Part shown: in pieces, positions 17,201-28,900 of the stretch
How positions within the stretch are numbered: the stretch's first letter is position 1
Layout: every line of letters begins with the position of its first letter
DNA from: Patagioenas fasciata
Taxonomy: Eukaryota; Chordata; Aves; Columbiformes; Columbidae
Length of the DNA: 64,000 nt
NCBI RefSeq assembly: GCF_037038585.1
Contig: NC_092523.1
Coordinates: forward strand, 45,401,501-45,465,500
Direction of reading: 5' to 3'
Made by a program: the position numbers and the translations under genes
The notes under the pieces: model-generated
What the model was told of the DNA's origin: nothing
Database searches by the model: none
The model's input: only the letters and a program-made list of their open reading frames with translations

Positions 17201-19229
17201 AATATTTCGAATGCAACCTACTAAACAGTGGGCATGCAGCCAGAAAAACTCCTCAGGCCAGAAAACAGGCATAGCCAATACATCTCTTCCTGCAAACTGG
17301 AGCACATAGAAGAATCATGACAGGCGTTTTCTACATGAACTGCACTCACAGAAAGAAAAGAAGCATAATAACACTGTCTCTTAATAAAGCAAAGAATTGA
17401 ATTTTTAATATTAAAATAAGGAAACATTTTTATTTATATAATTAAAAATTAAAAAGACCTTTCTACAGTGTTTTAAAGTAAGGGAGAAGAAGGAAGTAGT
17501 GTTTTGCCATTTGAGTCAGCGAAGAAAGGTTACACTGCAAGTACAAACCTTGAATAGAAGATTCAAATCAGGCACCCTGCACATTTATTTGTCGAGGCTT
17601 CTACTACCACCTCACTTCCAAACACCTAGCACCCATGGTTATTCTTCCCCACCCTTCCATCAACCGAAAGAAGGAACTGTCCTTTTGGCATGGCTAAAAC
17701 AAAGTGCTTTACCCCCACATAGATTTTGCAAAAACTGCAGCAGGAAGAGTTTCTCAAGTGATACATGGAAGAATAGATCAACTGTTTCTTTTGTCATTGC
17801 TTCCTGTGATACATTAAGGCAACCAAGTAGTAATCCAAAATTCACCTAAACATGCTTAGCTGGACATAGATTGGCTGGACATAGAAATCTAAATAAATGC
17901 ATAATTCAAAGTAAGGATGGTGTTAGTGAAATTCAGAAACATGGAAGAGAGCATGACTTATCTTACAGAAAATCTTAGTAAATTTGTGAGTGACCACATC
18001 AGGAATTCACAGACATACATTCCTGGAGGGAGCATATTTAATTTTGAGGCAGGGAAGCACATCCCCTGCATTCATGTTTTGTTACTATTTGGATCTGGGT
18101 GAATTGTAAAAAAGCCTCTGCAAAAGCCACTTTTTAAAGTATGCAATAAATTTCAGAAACTTGAAAGGGCCATCTGGCCTAATATACCTGCCACCTTAGA
18201 CACTAATCTCACTCCCACTCTCCTGCTCCTCCTCTCTGTCCCTCTTTAAACTTCACCCTCCTTTTTGTTTCCAGGAAATAAATTTCAAGGTATCTTTGGC
18301 ATACTTACATTCTTTGTTTTACTATCATTTCCCACTAATGCTATTAGTTGACTTACTATCATTTGCAATCAAATGCAAATCTTTATTCACCCCTAGTTAA
18401 AGAAACAGAAGTTTCTGGCCAAGCTGTTCAAAAGCTGTTTTGGCCATCACATGCTTGACTTTGAGCGGCTCTGCAGTCAAACTGAGATGTCACTAGGGTA
18501 TCGTATAAGTGGGTTCTGAATTTGAAGTGGGTACTTACTTCCACCAACAACTAAAGGTGTTTTATTACTTATTAGCCATATTATGCTTTATTGCTTCTGT
18601 GCCGTCACGGCATTAAAAAGAGCAGTCTGATTTTGAGAACTGCCTCAATGCTTTGGATGCAGCAGATCACCCAAGCTATTTCTAAATGAGATGCTCAGGG
18701 AGCACCTCAGAACTCCCACACTGAGTGCACGCTCTGGCTGTGGCATTCTTCCATTATTTACTCTTCAGATCTACATAAAACAGAGAACCTCTATGCCTCA
18801 GCCTTATGTATGTTATGTTCTTTCTATTTCACATACAGCCCTAGCTTCTTCTTCAGTCATACACCAAGCAACGTAAATATTAACTCCCAGAAATATTACT
18901 TAATTCATACTACCAAATGTGTTCTTCCATTGAACTTAATAACTTAAGGAAATAAGTGCATTTCTTGCATTTCAGAAACCGTGGATTTCATTTCATGCAC
19001 CTCAAATTCTAAAGGCTATGACAATGTGTAGACAAATATAGAGTGAAAGAGATTAATAGGTTTATGACATAAAGCACAGTCAATTACTAAACCTTTTAAC
19101 TCAATTCTCAGTGTCTACAATCATAAAAATTATTTCTATGTTATAGTTCATAATTCTCAGCCTGAAATTTAAATTTAATTTAATAAGAAAATCTCCATGT
19201 GTACTATGTTAATTTAATTTCAGTCTTAC
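14263..19229 (-). other. GLRB: GLRB intron between exons 4 and 5
   Basis: 4967 bases, AT-rich. Short open frames (for example 17499-17849) show no recognisable protein family. No interspersed repeat was confidently recognised. Confidence 0.85.
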
Positions 19230-19297
19230 CATAGTTGTCTCTTGAATTGACCCAAAGCTGTTAATGAAGATGTTAACTGCAACATCAACTGGAATTC
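19230..19297 (-). CDS. GLRB: GLRB exon 4: first beta strand of ligand-binding domain
   Basis: 68 nt, phase 1 in and phase 0 out. It encodes G77 (split) and residues 78-99, IPVDVAVNIFINSFGSIQET plus TM, the beta-1 region of the extracellular domain. A 68-nt exon at this place is the usual size in glycine receptor genes. The donor is ATG|GTAAGA. The acceptor is unusual: an uninterrupted run of 18 T (18 A on the plus strand at 19301-19318) runs straight into AAG|GAATTCC. Confidence 0.95.
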
Positions 19298-19300
19298 CTT

Positions 19301-19318
19301 AAAAAAAAAAAAAAAAAA
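19301..19318 (+). repeat. A18 homopolymer (T18 in GLRB sense) at exon 4 acceptor
   Basis: Eighteen consecutive A on the plus strand, three bases from the exon 4 boundary. In transcript sense it serves as the polypyrimidine tract directly in front of AAG|GAATTCC. Confidence 0.97.
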
Positions 19319-20859
19319 GAAGATAACTAGTGAACTGCACAATCCAGTAAAGGTACCTTACCCTTCTTTTAAAGCTCCTTAATACTGGTATCACAATATG
19401 AAATGGCTTTTTATAGGGTCATACCATTTTATCTTTTCAAGCTAGTATATACACAGTTTTCAAAAGCTGTGGTTTGATCTATTTCCATTGAAAGTCAATA
19501 GAAGTCACAAAAATTCTTTTCAATCTAGTGATAAGAAAACAGAAAAAAAATTCCTTAGTCTAGAGTGCTAAGTTTAAAGTATTCCACAGATCATAAATTT
19601 GAATAATTTTCAAATTCCATGATTTTCTGTTATCAAAGCATGCATTATCCAGTATTACCTTTGCACACAGTGAAATGGATAGAGGCAATTCACATTTCTA
19701 GTGGCAGACACTTTTAACTGTCAAGGTTATAAGGATGATCTATCAACCCAAATTACCTGTTTATGATTTATGATGACATATTTATTTATATTCTAAGAGG
19801 ACACTTCTATGTGCAAGTCAAGTACATAACTGTAAAATATGAATACAGGCAGACAAAGCTTGTTTCATGCAGCTTTCACAGCTACCCTGTTTCGGTGCAA
19901 GAGAGCTGGAAAGCTGCTCCTTTTTACAATGGTTACAAATGTGCCAAGAAAAATGTCTAGAAGCCAGCAGCTCGGAAGATATTAACACGGACTGGATTTT
20001 TTTCCTCTTTTCCACAGCCAGGATTCCTGTAGTTGAAGAGGGATGGTGTGACAGCTGCTACATCTGCCCTCTGTCACCCTGTGGGAACTGATTGGCAGTC
20101 ATTTAATCTGGTGTTAACAGAGAGTTATCACGAAGCAGGGAGAAGTGGCCTGGTGGTTGTGAAAACTAATTTTGGTCCACTAGTTTTATTTAGCACCTCT
20201 ATGTTGAGACTGTCAGTATGTACACTAGATGCATGCATCTGATCTCATTTACACTGTTATAAGTACTTAATTCAGTGGAATTCTTTCTATTTTCAGCAAT
20301 AAAGACATATAAGAATATGTGCAGACTATTTTGACTAATTCAGCAAATACAAAGTAATGTATGCCTCGTCTAATAGTTTGCTTGTCTGCATACAATACTT
20401 TAGTGTACATTTCATACATAAATTCAAACTCAGAAAGTTCTCTTCGGTCACCAGAAAATCACTAAAATACGATTTCACTTTCTTCCATGAAACCAGTTTC
20501 TTTTGTTTGGTGTTTTTCTTTTTCTTCTTTTTTTTGTTTTTTAATTTTTAAATCAGACCAGTTATGTGTGGTGCTTCTGGTTATGCAATCATATAATACT
20601 CTGGTTAGTTCCCAATGCACGTGTCAGAGCACCTACCACATCACTAGTAGCGAAGAGTGTACTATCTCTTCCAGATTTGAATAGGAACTGCCATCCAAGA
20701 AAATCAGCCATGTGTGAGGAATGTTATAACATGGGCAAACCACTTGTCAGAAAATGTTCTTTTTCTTCCACCTCCCTGTGAGTTAACATTGCTTGTCCTC
20801 CCTTTTCTTTCCATCTTGATTCTTAACAGACTGACAGTAGGGTTACCAAAAATACAAAG

Positions 20860-20915
20860 AAATCTGCAATGTGCTTTGTGATTACAGAAATCTGCAACAT
20901 GCTTTGTGATTACAA
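20860..20915 (+). repeat. Tandem duplication, period 28
   Basis: GAAATCTGCAATGTGCTTTG TGATTACA is followed directly by a second copy with CA in place of TG (…GCAACATGC…). This is a local intronic duplication. Confidence 0.93.
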
Positions 20916-21598
20916 GCTGATCATGCAGAAGAACAGGTAGAGCAGGGGCTGGACATTTATTCTTCATGACATGGCTCAGTGCTGAAAACATATAAATACG
21001 ATTCTACAGAAAATAAGAAAGAAGCAAGACACTTGCCGAGAACAGAGGTTTTAATATATTTATAAAACTTAGTTAAACAGAACATCTGAAAATGGTCTCT
21101 GCAAAAATACAGTAAAGATTATAGATGTCCAAATTTCTCATACTATTGATATGCATGTTAAAATATCTTACTGTACATATAATTAAATGCAAGCTGCAGG
21201 TTCTGCAAAGTAATAAAATTGTCTATGTCTTTTTCCAGCAGGGTAATAATCTAGTTCCTGAAAAGCATGACTTACAGCTGTATAAATTATTATTTTTGGA
21301 GAATATGTATTCCAATCTTTTCTGCATATCTAAGAAAATCACATTTGCCTACATGGAAGACTTCTACAACATTTGCCTACTAAGCAGTTGTTTTGAAGTC
21401 AGAAAATGTGTTTAAATTAATCACCTATTTGAAATCCCAAAGTGTGCAAGCTGTATTATTAACATATCTTTAAAGGATTGAATAACTGTATTCACAATTC
21501 AGGTTGTGAATATTATCTCTATATAGATTTTTCTATGTGTGAAAACAGCAAAAGTTAAATTCCAAAGATTAAAAAGAAGGTTGAAATATCTGACAAAC

Positions 21599-21705
21599 CT
21601 TTGAAATTAGGTCTTATCCTGGGATCATAACTGAGCAATAGTCTATTCAAGATATTGCTGGTAGAATTGGCAGGTACTCTTGCAAGGTCTTCAGCTGATT
21701 GCTGG
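21599..21705 (-). CDS. GLRB: GLRB exon 3: N-terminal extracellular region
   Basis: 107 nt, entering in phase 2 (completes the serine codon) and leaving one base of a glycine codon. It encodes residues 42-76, starting [20 protein letters not shown] and ending [10 protein letters not shown]. This is the segment before the first beta strands of the ligand-binding domain; the YDPRIRPNF motif is shared by glycine receptor subunits. N54 in NST is a potential N-glycosylation site. The acceptor is a run of nine T followed by ACAG, and the donor is GTTTGTC. Identity is clear from near-complete agreement with the known vertebrate beta subunit. Confidence 0.95.
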
Positions 21706-22069
21706 CTGTAAAAAAAAAACATAACATGCATTAGTTACTATTAAGACAGAAACAACTGTGTGCTTAAACTTAAGTAATTTTAAAGTCATGCCATAAATGC
21801 CTTTTCATGAGCAACACATGTTCCATATTTTCACATTCCACACTGTACAGTCTTCCTTTCCTTGTGATGTTTCAGTATTTTTCAAGAAACTATAACAAAT
21901 ATGAAAGCTCTCCTATATACTCTTAACTGTAAACGTGGAAGGAAATAAACAACAATTCCTTAATCTCTCCCTTCTAATATAAATATCCAGAGAGACGTGA
22001 TTTCTTCATGAGTAGAAAGCAGCCACCTGAACTATTTTTAGCAACTGTCAGATTAGAATGTAACTGACC

Positions 22070-22185
22070 TGACAGGCACTTCGCAGGTGCCAAACCACGC
22101 CGAAGCTTTTGGCAGCCCCAGCTCTCGCCTGCCTGCGCCAGCTCCTCCACAGAGAGCTGGAGCCCTCGCGTCGTGTTGTCGTCAA
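22070..22185. other. Small intronic CpG-dense island
   Basis: About nine CpG in some 115 bases, in the middle of CpG-poor intron, with a perfect 7-bp inverted repeat CCAGCTC/GAGCTGG at 22138-22160. A 76-codon minus-strand open frame (22204-21974) overlaps it but matches nothing I know. It may be a small regulatory element or an alternative promoter. Confidence 0.4.
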
Positions 22186-25100
22186 GTGCTAACAAAAGCT
22201 TCATTATAGGAAATGAGGCCTTGGTCTCTCCTCTGGTTTTGTAGGGGGGATTTAAACATCTCCATTTACCTGGCTGTTATTGTGTTCGGTGTTAAATTAA
22301 AAACCATCACTAAAATTAAAAAGAACCTGTGACAAGTAAATGTAGCTACAAGGGTAACATCAAACTGAGTGTAATAAAAAGCAATAAGGGAGCATCAGTC
22401 CCTGCCCCACGTACTTTAAGCACCCAGCAGGCTGATAATGTCATGTAAATGAATTTATGTGTTGTCTGTGGAACCTGGCCAGTGATGTTTTCCAATTTTG
22501 AATCCTGTCTTGTAATTACTTTTCCATCCATTTTATGATGACTACTTTGCTGACTTTCTGTCATTATTATTTAGTAACCAAGATGCCATGTAAAGACTGA
22601 GGCATAAGTCATATACATCAACACTATTACCTCCAGCAAACAAATGCATTAATATATTTTTTAAAATGAACCAGTTTATTTCCTAAATGTTTTCTATAAT
22701 GAGTATCAGTTGCTGTTGTTTCCTTTACCCTACTTAATTTCTTTTTTTCATTAATCCATAAGTCTGTTGGCTGACATTGATCTGGGAATGAGTATTCTTT
22801 ATAACAGCTAGGTTCATTGCTAGTATTCTTCTCATCCTTCAGTCTCCTTCATGTCCTCCGGGACTTCTGCATTATTCAAAAATTTATTGAAGAAAATATT
22901 AACTCTCTAGAAGGTTTTTAGATAGTTAAAGGAAAAGAAAAAAAAAAAGTTGTTTGAATGTATCAGATCTCCTGATTTTAAGATGCCAAATTATAGTAGC
23001 TCGGGTTCAGCAACTTCCTTATTGACTACTGGGAAATTAACTAACTAGTTAAATAATAACTGTCGCCATTGCATGATATCACTGTTTGATTGAAAACTGG
23101 GGATGAGCAGAACCCAGCTCTTGCAGAGCTTTTATGAATAACGCCACCTTTAAAATCAACTGTTTTAACTCAAACCACAAGGAAACAAATCATGCAATTG
23201 AATAAGATCTGCTGACTAGGTAGTACTTGCTATGCCTCCACAATGAGATTTAATCTCCTTGATTAACACTTAATAGCTAAGATAGATAAACAGATCTCTG
23301 AAGGAGATTCCTATTATCAAAAAACACGTCAACCATTTATGTAAACATAACGGCACTTTATTCTGTCACAGTCTCCTTGACACCCTTTGAGCATTTTATC
23401 CTTCAGAAACAAAATAATCAGAATTCTGTTTTCCCTGTTGTATTCAGGACATTTCTGAAACCTAAAGCTGCATACCTGTTTAACTAGTTGCTTGTATTTG
23501 CTTGATGTTATACATAAGGGAGAAAAACATGTCTAAACTCAGCTACGACAGCAAATAACCACTCAAACTTCCCTGAAATTTCAAACTACTCACCAGTCAC
23601 TAGCAGGATTAGCATGAATTCTGAAGGTTGCCCAAAGATGTAGCTACCAAAAAGTGTGTATCCATGAGTATAGTTTGAACTATAACATACAGGACAAGAA
23701 AAAATTGTGGAGCAGCATTAAATGGCTGCAGTATATAATTCCCCACCCATCTCTTGGAAACACGCTGAAACCTGTGTGACACTTAACAACCACATAGTTG
23801 AACTACTTTTTCTATCAGAACTTATCCCAAGATAAAAGGTCCACTAATAAAATGTAGAATTTTTCACTTTTAGTATCATATGTTAACTTCCACTAGTATG
23901 TCCTTATTCTGTATACAATAAACATCTGCTAACCTACTATTAGAAAGATTAAAGAGTAATAGGTGTTCTAACCCTCTCAAATAATTGATAAACTCACCTT
24001 CAAACAATTCTCCTGGGATTGTGTTTATAGCTTTTATATTTGACTTGATCTGGACCATTATGCAAAGAAACAAATTTTTTTCTGTAATTTTGAGATTTGT
24101 GTTGTTTTCAGTCATGACTTTTACCAATGAACACTTTGCTACAGAAGTATCATACACCAACTTTGTATGCTTTTTTGCAGTTAACACTAATTTGACAATA
24201 GTAAAACTTAAATTTAAATGTTAAGATTATTTTCTATTCTGTAGCAGGAACAAGAACTGTTAAAAAGGTAGGCAACACAGTACTATATCATATACAAGAA
24301 GGTTCATGGCATTACTTCCTTGAAGGTCGCACTTCTTAACATTTAAAACATCTACATCAGATGCCTAGAGAAATTATATTTACGAAAGCAGGGTCTCCTT
24401 AGCGCAACCAATAGGGTTCCTTTCTAAATCATATATCCCCAGTATTAATGAAATGTCAAAACAAAACAAAAAAACTAATGAACAAACTTCAGTCCTATCT
24501 AAAAAAAAATATTAAAAAATCTGATATGGATTATACAAAAAAGTTCATTAAATAGTGATGATAGTAATTTGAACCACATGGAATAACGTGGACACATAAA
24601 TTAAATATAGATGCTTGTCAAATGCAATGAGGAAAAGAAGTCAGAGAAATGAAATAAGTGAGCATCGAACAGCAAAAGACAGCCAAATACAGCTGACAGG
24701 TTTATTTATCTCTTCAAGTAAGAGGAATAAGGCTGTAGTTCCATGAGATCAGAGTTGCACTGCAGAAGTATGTTAACATACATGTCTATACATGTCTGTT
24801 CAGGCTGTTTGCTCAGAAGTCATCCATTAATTAGGCAAAGGAGATTCATTGCACTGGGAAGACAGTGATGGGATGAATGACAGATGGCAGCACTGCCTTC
24901 CGGTAAAGAACATCATAATTACATCTTCTGTAAGTTATTGGGTAGTGTCTTGAACTTATACGAGTGTAATGTGCACACATTTATCCTCATTCATACAAAA
25001 CCCAAGCGATATACAAAAGCAGTGGCTGTTTTGAGTTGGGAGAAGAACAGAGGCTCAGTAATTGGTATTTTTAAAGGTGAATTTGAATGCAATGGTTGGA

Positions 25101-25938
25101 ATAGCTACTAGAAGAAAAACCCTCTGCTGCATATCAGTTATATTTTCACTGTGGTCCTTTACAACATGCTGTCATTGAACTACCATCACTGAACAGCACC
25201 CGTGACTAAACAGCATCAGGACTGTGTTTCCTTCAGGCAGCCTTGTTGATCAAAATTGTTAAATTCCACCTGCAAATCAATAAGTCACATATGTAGCTTT
25301 TGGTGAGTTAAGAAGTTATGCTACTTTCAGAGTGACAGATGAGCAGAATGAATTAAGGAAACAGTGAATGGGATGGGTTAGGCACTTGGAGAAGCAGGTT
25401 GTGACTATTCATGCTGCTAACATATCTACCTAAAGCCACTACCATTTCTGCTTAATCAGCCATTACGGAATGAATTAATGGCAGGTAAATGTGTACACTA
25501 CATAAAAAGAAAAGAATTTGAGCTGAGATCTCCCTCCTGTCAGTTTCCTAAAGGCTGTCTGATTTCTGTCTAATAATACTCAAACCAATTGAGAAGTTAC
25601 TTACCACTTTTTCTTATTCAACCTACAATTTTCACATTTGTGAAAAGCTGATAACTAGCCTAAGATTACCCTTAGATTTCCACCAGTTGCAGCATGCATT
25701 GCAATTTTAATATGTTTATTTCAACTTGCATTGAATGTATGTGGAACTGCTGGAAAACATTAAGAAATGGAAATGCAGTGGCACTCCTCACAGTAATTGA
25801 TGAGTTCTAAGCAAGACATGGTGAATACCAAGGGATAAGGCAACAGAAGTCTCACAGTTGCTATACATGGAATTTAAAAGCAAGTAATAGTAAAACTAGA
25901 AATTGCCTTAAAAAGAATTTTGCCTAAGTAACAATTCT

Positions 25939-25951
25939 GGGGGGGGGGGGG
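25939..25951 (+). repeat. G13 tract followed by A7
   Basis: Thirteen consecutive G then seven A, followed by T-rich sequence with a GTTTTT repeat. Long G homopolymers are rare and prone to sequencing-length error. Confidence 0.95.
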
Positions 25952-28900
25952 AAAAAAAGTTTTTGTTTTTGTTTTTCCTTGAGAGGGGAAAATATAAAAT
26001 AATAATAAAAATCCCCAAGAGTATTCTCAAAAGTGTTCTCACTTATACAAACAATGTACTCAAAAGCCAGAAAAAAACCATGCAACAAAGTATGGTTAGT
26101 CTTTCAGCATAACATCTCTGTGTGATATGACTGGCCTCTCTGGTCTTTGGGAGGTTACTTCTGATATTGATAACTAAAAGAAAGACTTTAAATACTGCAT
26201 TTCACAGGGTATGCAGTAAGGTCTTCTTCTCCTCTTCCACTACATCTCTACACATTTTATCATTGCCTTTGAAGAATGATTAACATTTTCAATTGATGGC
26301 AACAGATCATTATTTTCATAATTTAGTAATCAAAATCTAGAAGTTCAGATAAGCAGATATGCGTGGCAAAAGGCAGCATATATTACACTTAGTTTGAAAT
26401 TTATATAGCTTCCTTACATTTGTGTTAAGCAAATGTGTCAGAAGACATCATATCTCTGCTGGTTATCATGACATTTAGTCTCTCAGAGCTGACTGAAGTT
26501 ACAAGGAGCCCTTATCACATGCGGTGCTACAGGAGGATGACTGGAGAAAAAAATATATACAATATTCGACACAATGGGGTAGAACCTTTGCTGTTGTATT
26601 AATTCACCTACTGCCCTGGTTCCTACTCTTAAGACCTCATTGTGCTGAAGAAGCTTTAATTTTAGAAGACAACATGAATATATTTTATACTTAGGGCATG
26701 ACAATTTAAAAAGAACCAAGAAAAGCAGGTCACGGGGACATCTTTGCATGGGATCTTACAATGCACTGCAGCCCAGGCACCCAGGCAGTATGCTTAGTCT
26801 GTTGATGGTGTTTGCTTATAGTGCATAGCTTGCATAACATACCATTAAGCTTTGCCTTCACACAGTTCTAGATTACTGTCTGACAGGTATAAAAATACAC
26901 ATTTCAACTCACACTGTTCAGTTATCTCCAGCAAAATTTCCTATATAACGCTGAAACAACAGATTTTAGTACAGTTTATCTAATCTATGTGATGAAAACT
27001 GACAACCTAGCCATGTAACATGGCAGCGCATATCTGAGAATGTTAAGAATAAGTTTCAGGAAGTGCTGTATCTGTCATCTCACCATATATTGTAAGTACT
27101 ATTTCCCTGATATAAACTATCAGTGCTCTGATTTGCAGGCATTTTATTTTCTGAGTGCAATAACTCAAAGCATAAAAACAGGTTAATACAAATCAACAAA
27201 ATACTATAGAATTCTTCTGAGTGATCTCCAGCTAAACACCTACATTAGATATGTAACTTCAGTACCTAAATTTGGAGGTAATGCAATGTGGTGAACAAAG
27301 ATAAAGGTTCCTTCATAGCAGAATTTGAAACAGAAACCCATATTGAGCACCCTGAATTGCAAACTCTGAATTGTGGGGGTGAAATAACTCACAATTTTCA
27401 TCTCCTACTGTAGGCAGACCAAAGAGCAGAGTCTCCTAATGTGGGAAAGTAAGCAAGTAACCTTTCTGAAGCTGTGTGGTGTGAATAGCTCAGTTAGCAT
27501 CACTACTTCAGTCTTCGTCTATCAGAAACCCACAAAGTCCAGCTGTGGTTTCACATTCAACATCGCCAGGGTCAGACACCTTAAGGAGTGTTTATGTGGT
27601 CATCTGAAGTGCCTTCTTATTATTCTCTAAACTTGAGAAAAGCAAGCTGATTCATCTGCCCGCTGTAGAGACGACAGCTCCCAAACCAGCAGAACCAGGT
27701 TAGGATGGTACTTCATTCAGCCTGACTAGTACTGCTCACAGCAAGCTGACTGTACTTCCTTTTCTTAAAATGAGCTTGTTTGCTCCAAGCTTAGGCATCT
27801 CTGCATCCAACAGAAGTCACCCCCCAAGTGACCCTTGTGCATAACAGGTGTCCTGCTGTGTTCTGCGATCGCATGCAGACACAAAAAATGATCAGCATCC
27901 AGAAGTTTAAGCAGAACTACAGGCATTTAAAAAAAAATATATCCACATCAGTTCCATGTCTCAGTCTTTTTTCCAAATGCTGAGATAATACATGGATCTT
28001 GGTAAAATGTAACTACCTTGTATGGTGGTATAAGTGGAGGTACATTCTGTGTAACATGTCTTTCAAAGACCCATTTGGGGGAGCTGAGAACAGAATTTAG
28101 TCCTGTGGTTTTCCTTGCACTTAGGTTTAGGGGATATGATTTAATGGGCAGATCCAAGTATTTTCTCAGTCCGGAGCCTATATATAAAATACAAAGTCTG
28201 TAACTTTACCAGATGATTGTAGTGTCTCATCACTACAGCGTTTAGAATAAACACTGCTCACTGAGAGGACGAATTACTGAATGAGAACCAGCCTACTACG
28301 CCTAATTACTGTTTTACAAGAGAACTTGGGTTTTGCTTACATAGCTTTATCTTTTACTCCCCAGCAAGTTTATCCACTGTGAAAACAAATTCCCAAACCT
28401 CCTGGAATGTGGCCCTGTCTGTCCAGTATCATGGTTTTCCATGAGAGTTACACGCTACAGAATAATTAAACCATTGACAAACTGCTGTAACTATAAGGTA
28501 AAAGAATTTTTATAGGAACCAGACCTGGGCTCTGCAATGCACTTATCTTCAGAATGACTGTGAGATGTTAACTGTTTCCACAACCAGATTCAGGCTTTTC
28601 TTTCAACTTCATTACATCTTCTCCCACAAACTGTATCAACCCTCCCATCATGACTATAAATAAAAATTTTCACAAACAATCAACAGTGTCTCCTACAAGA
28701 CGGGAATGAAGACAGAAGTGATTCCATTTGTTCACCATTTCCATTTTGGAGATGATCACGTACTACAGATATAGAGGCTACGTATATCCGAACACTTGAC
28801 ATAATTAAAAAAATCCTTGTCCATGGGAAGATGAAGAGGATCCAAGATACAAGATACACTTTGAACTTCTACTTCAGTCTTTACGGCAAGAGTGTGTCAG

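Larger units (their letters stand above)
19298..21598 (-). other. GLRB: GLRB intron between exons 3 and 4
   Basis: 2301 bases. It contains an A-run of 18 at the exon 4 acceptor, a T-rich stretch at 20510-20550 and a 28-base tandem duplication at 20860-20915. Nothing else was recognised. Confidence 0.85.

Noticed and set aside
17499..17849. 116-codon plus-strand open frame in a GLRB intron
   Set aside because: No recognisable family; Ser/Pro-rich translation of ordinary intron sequence.
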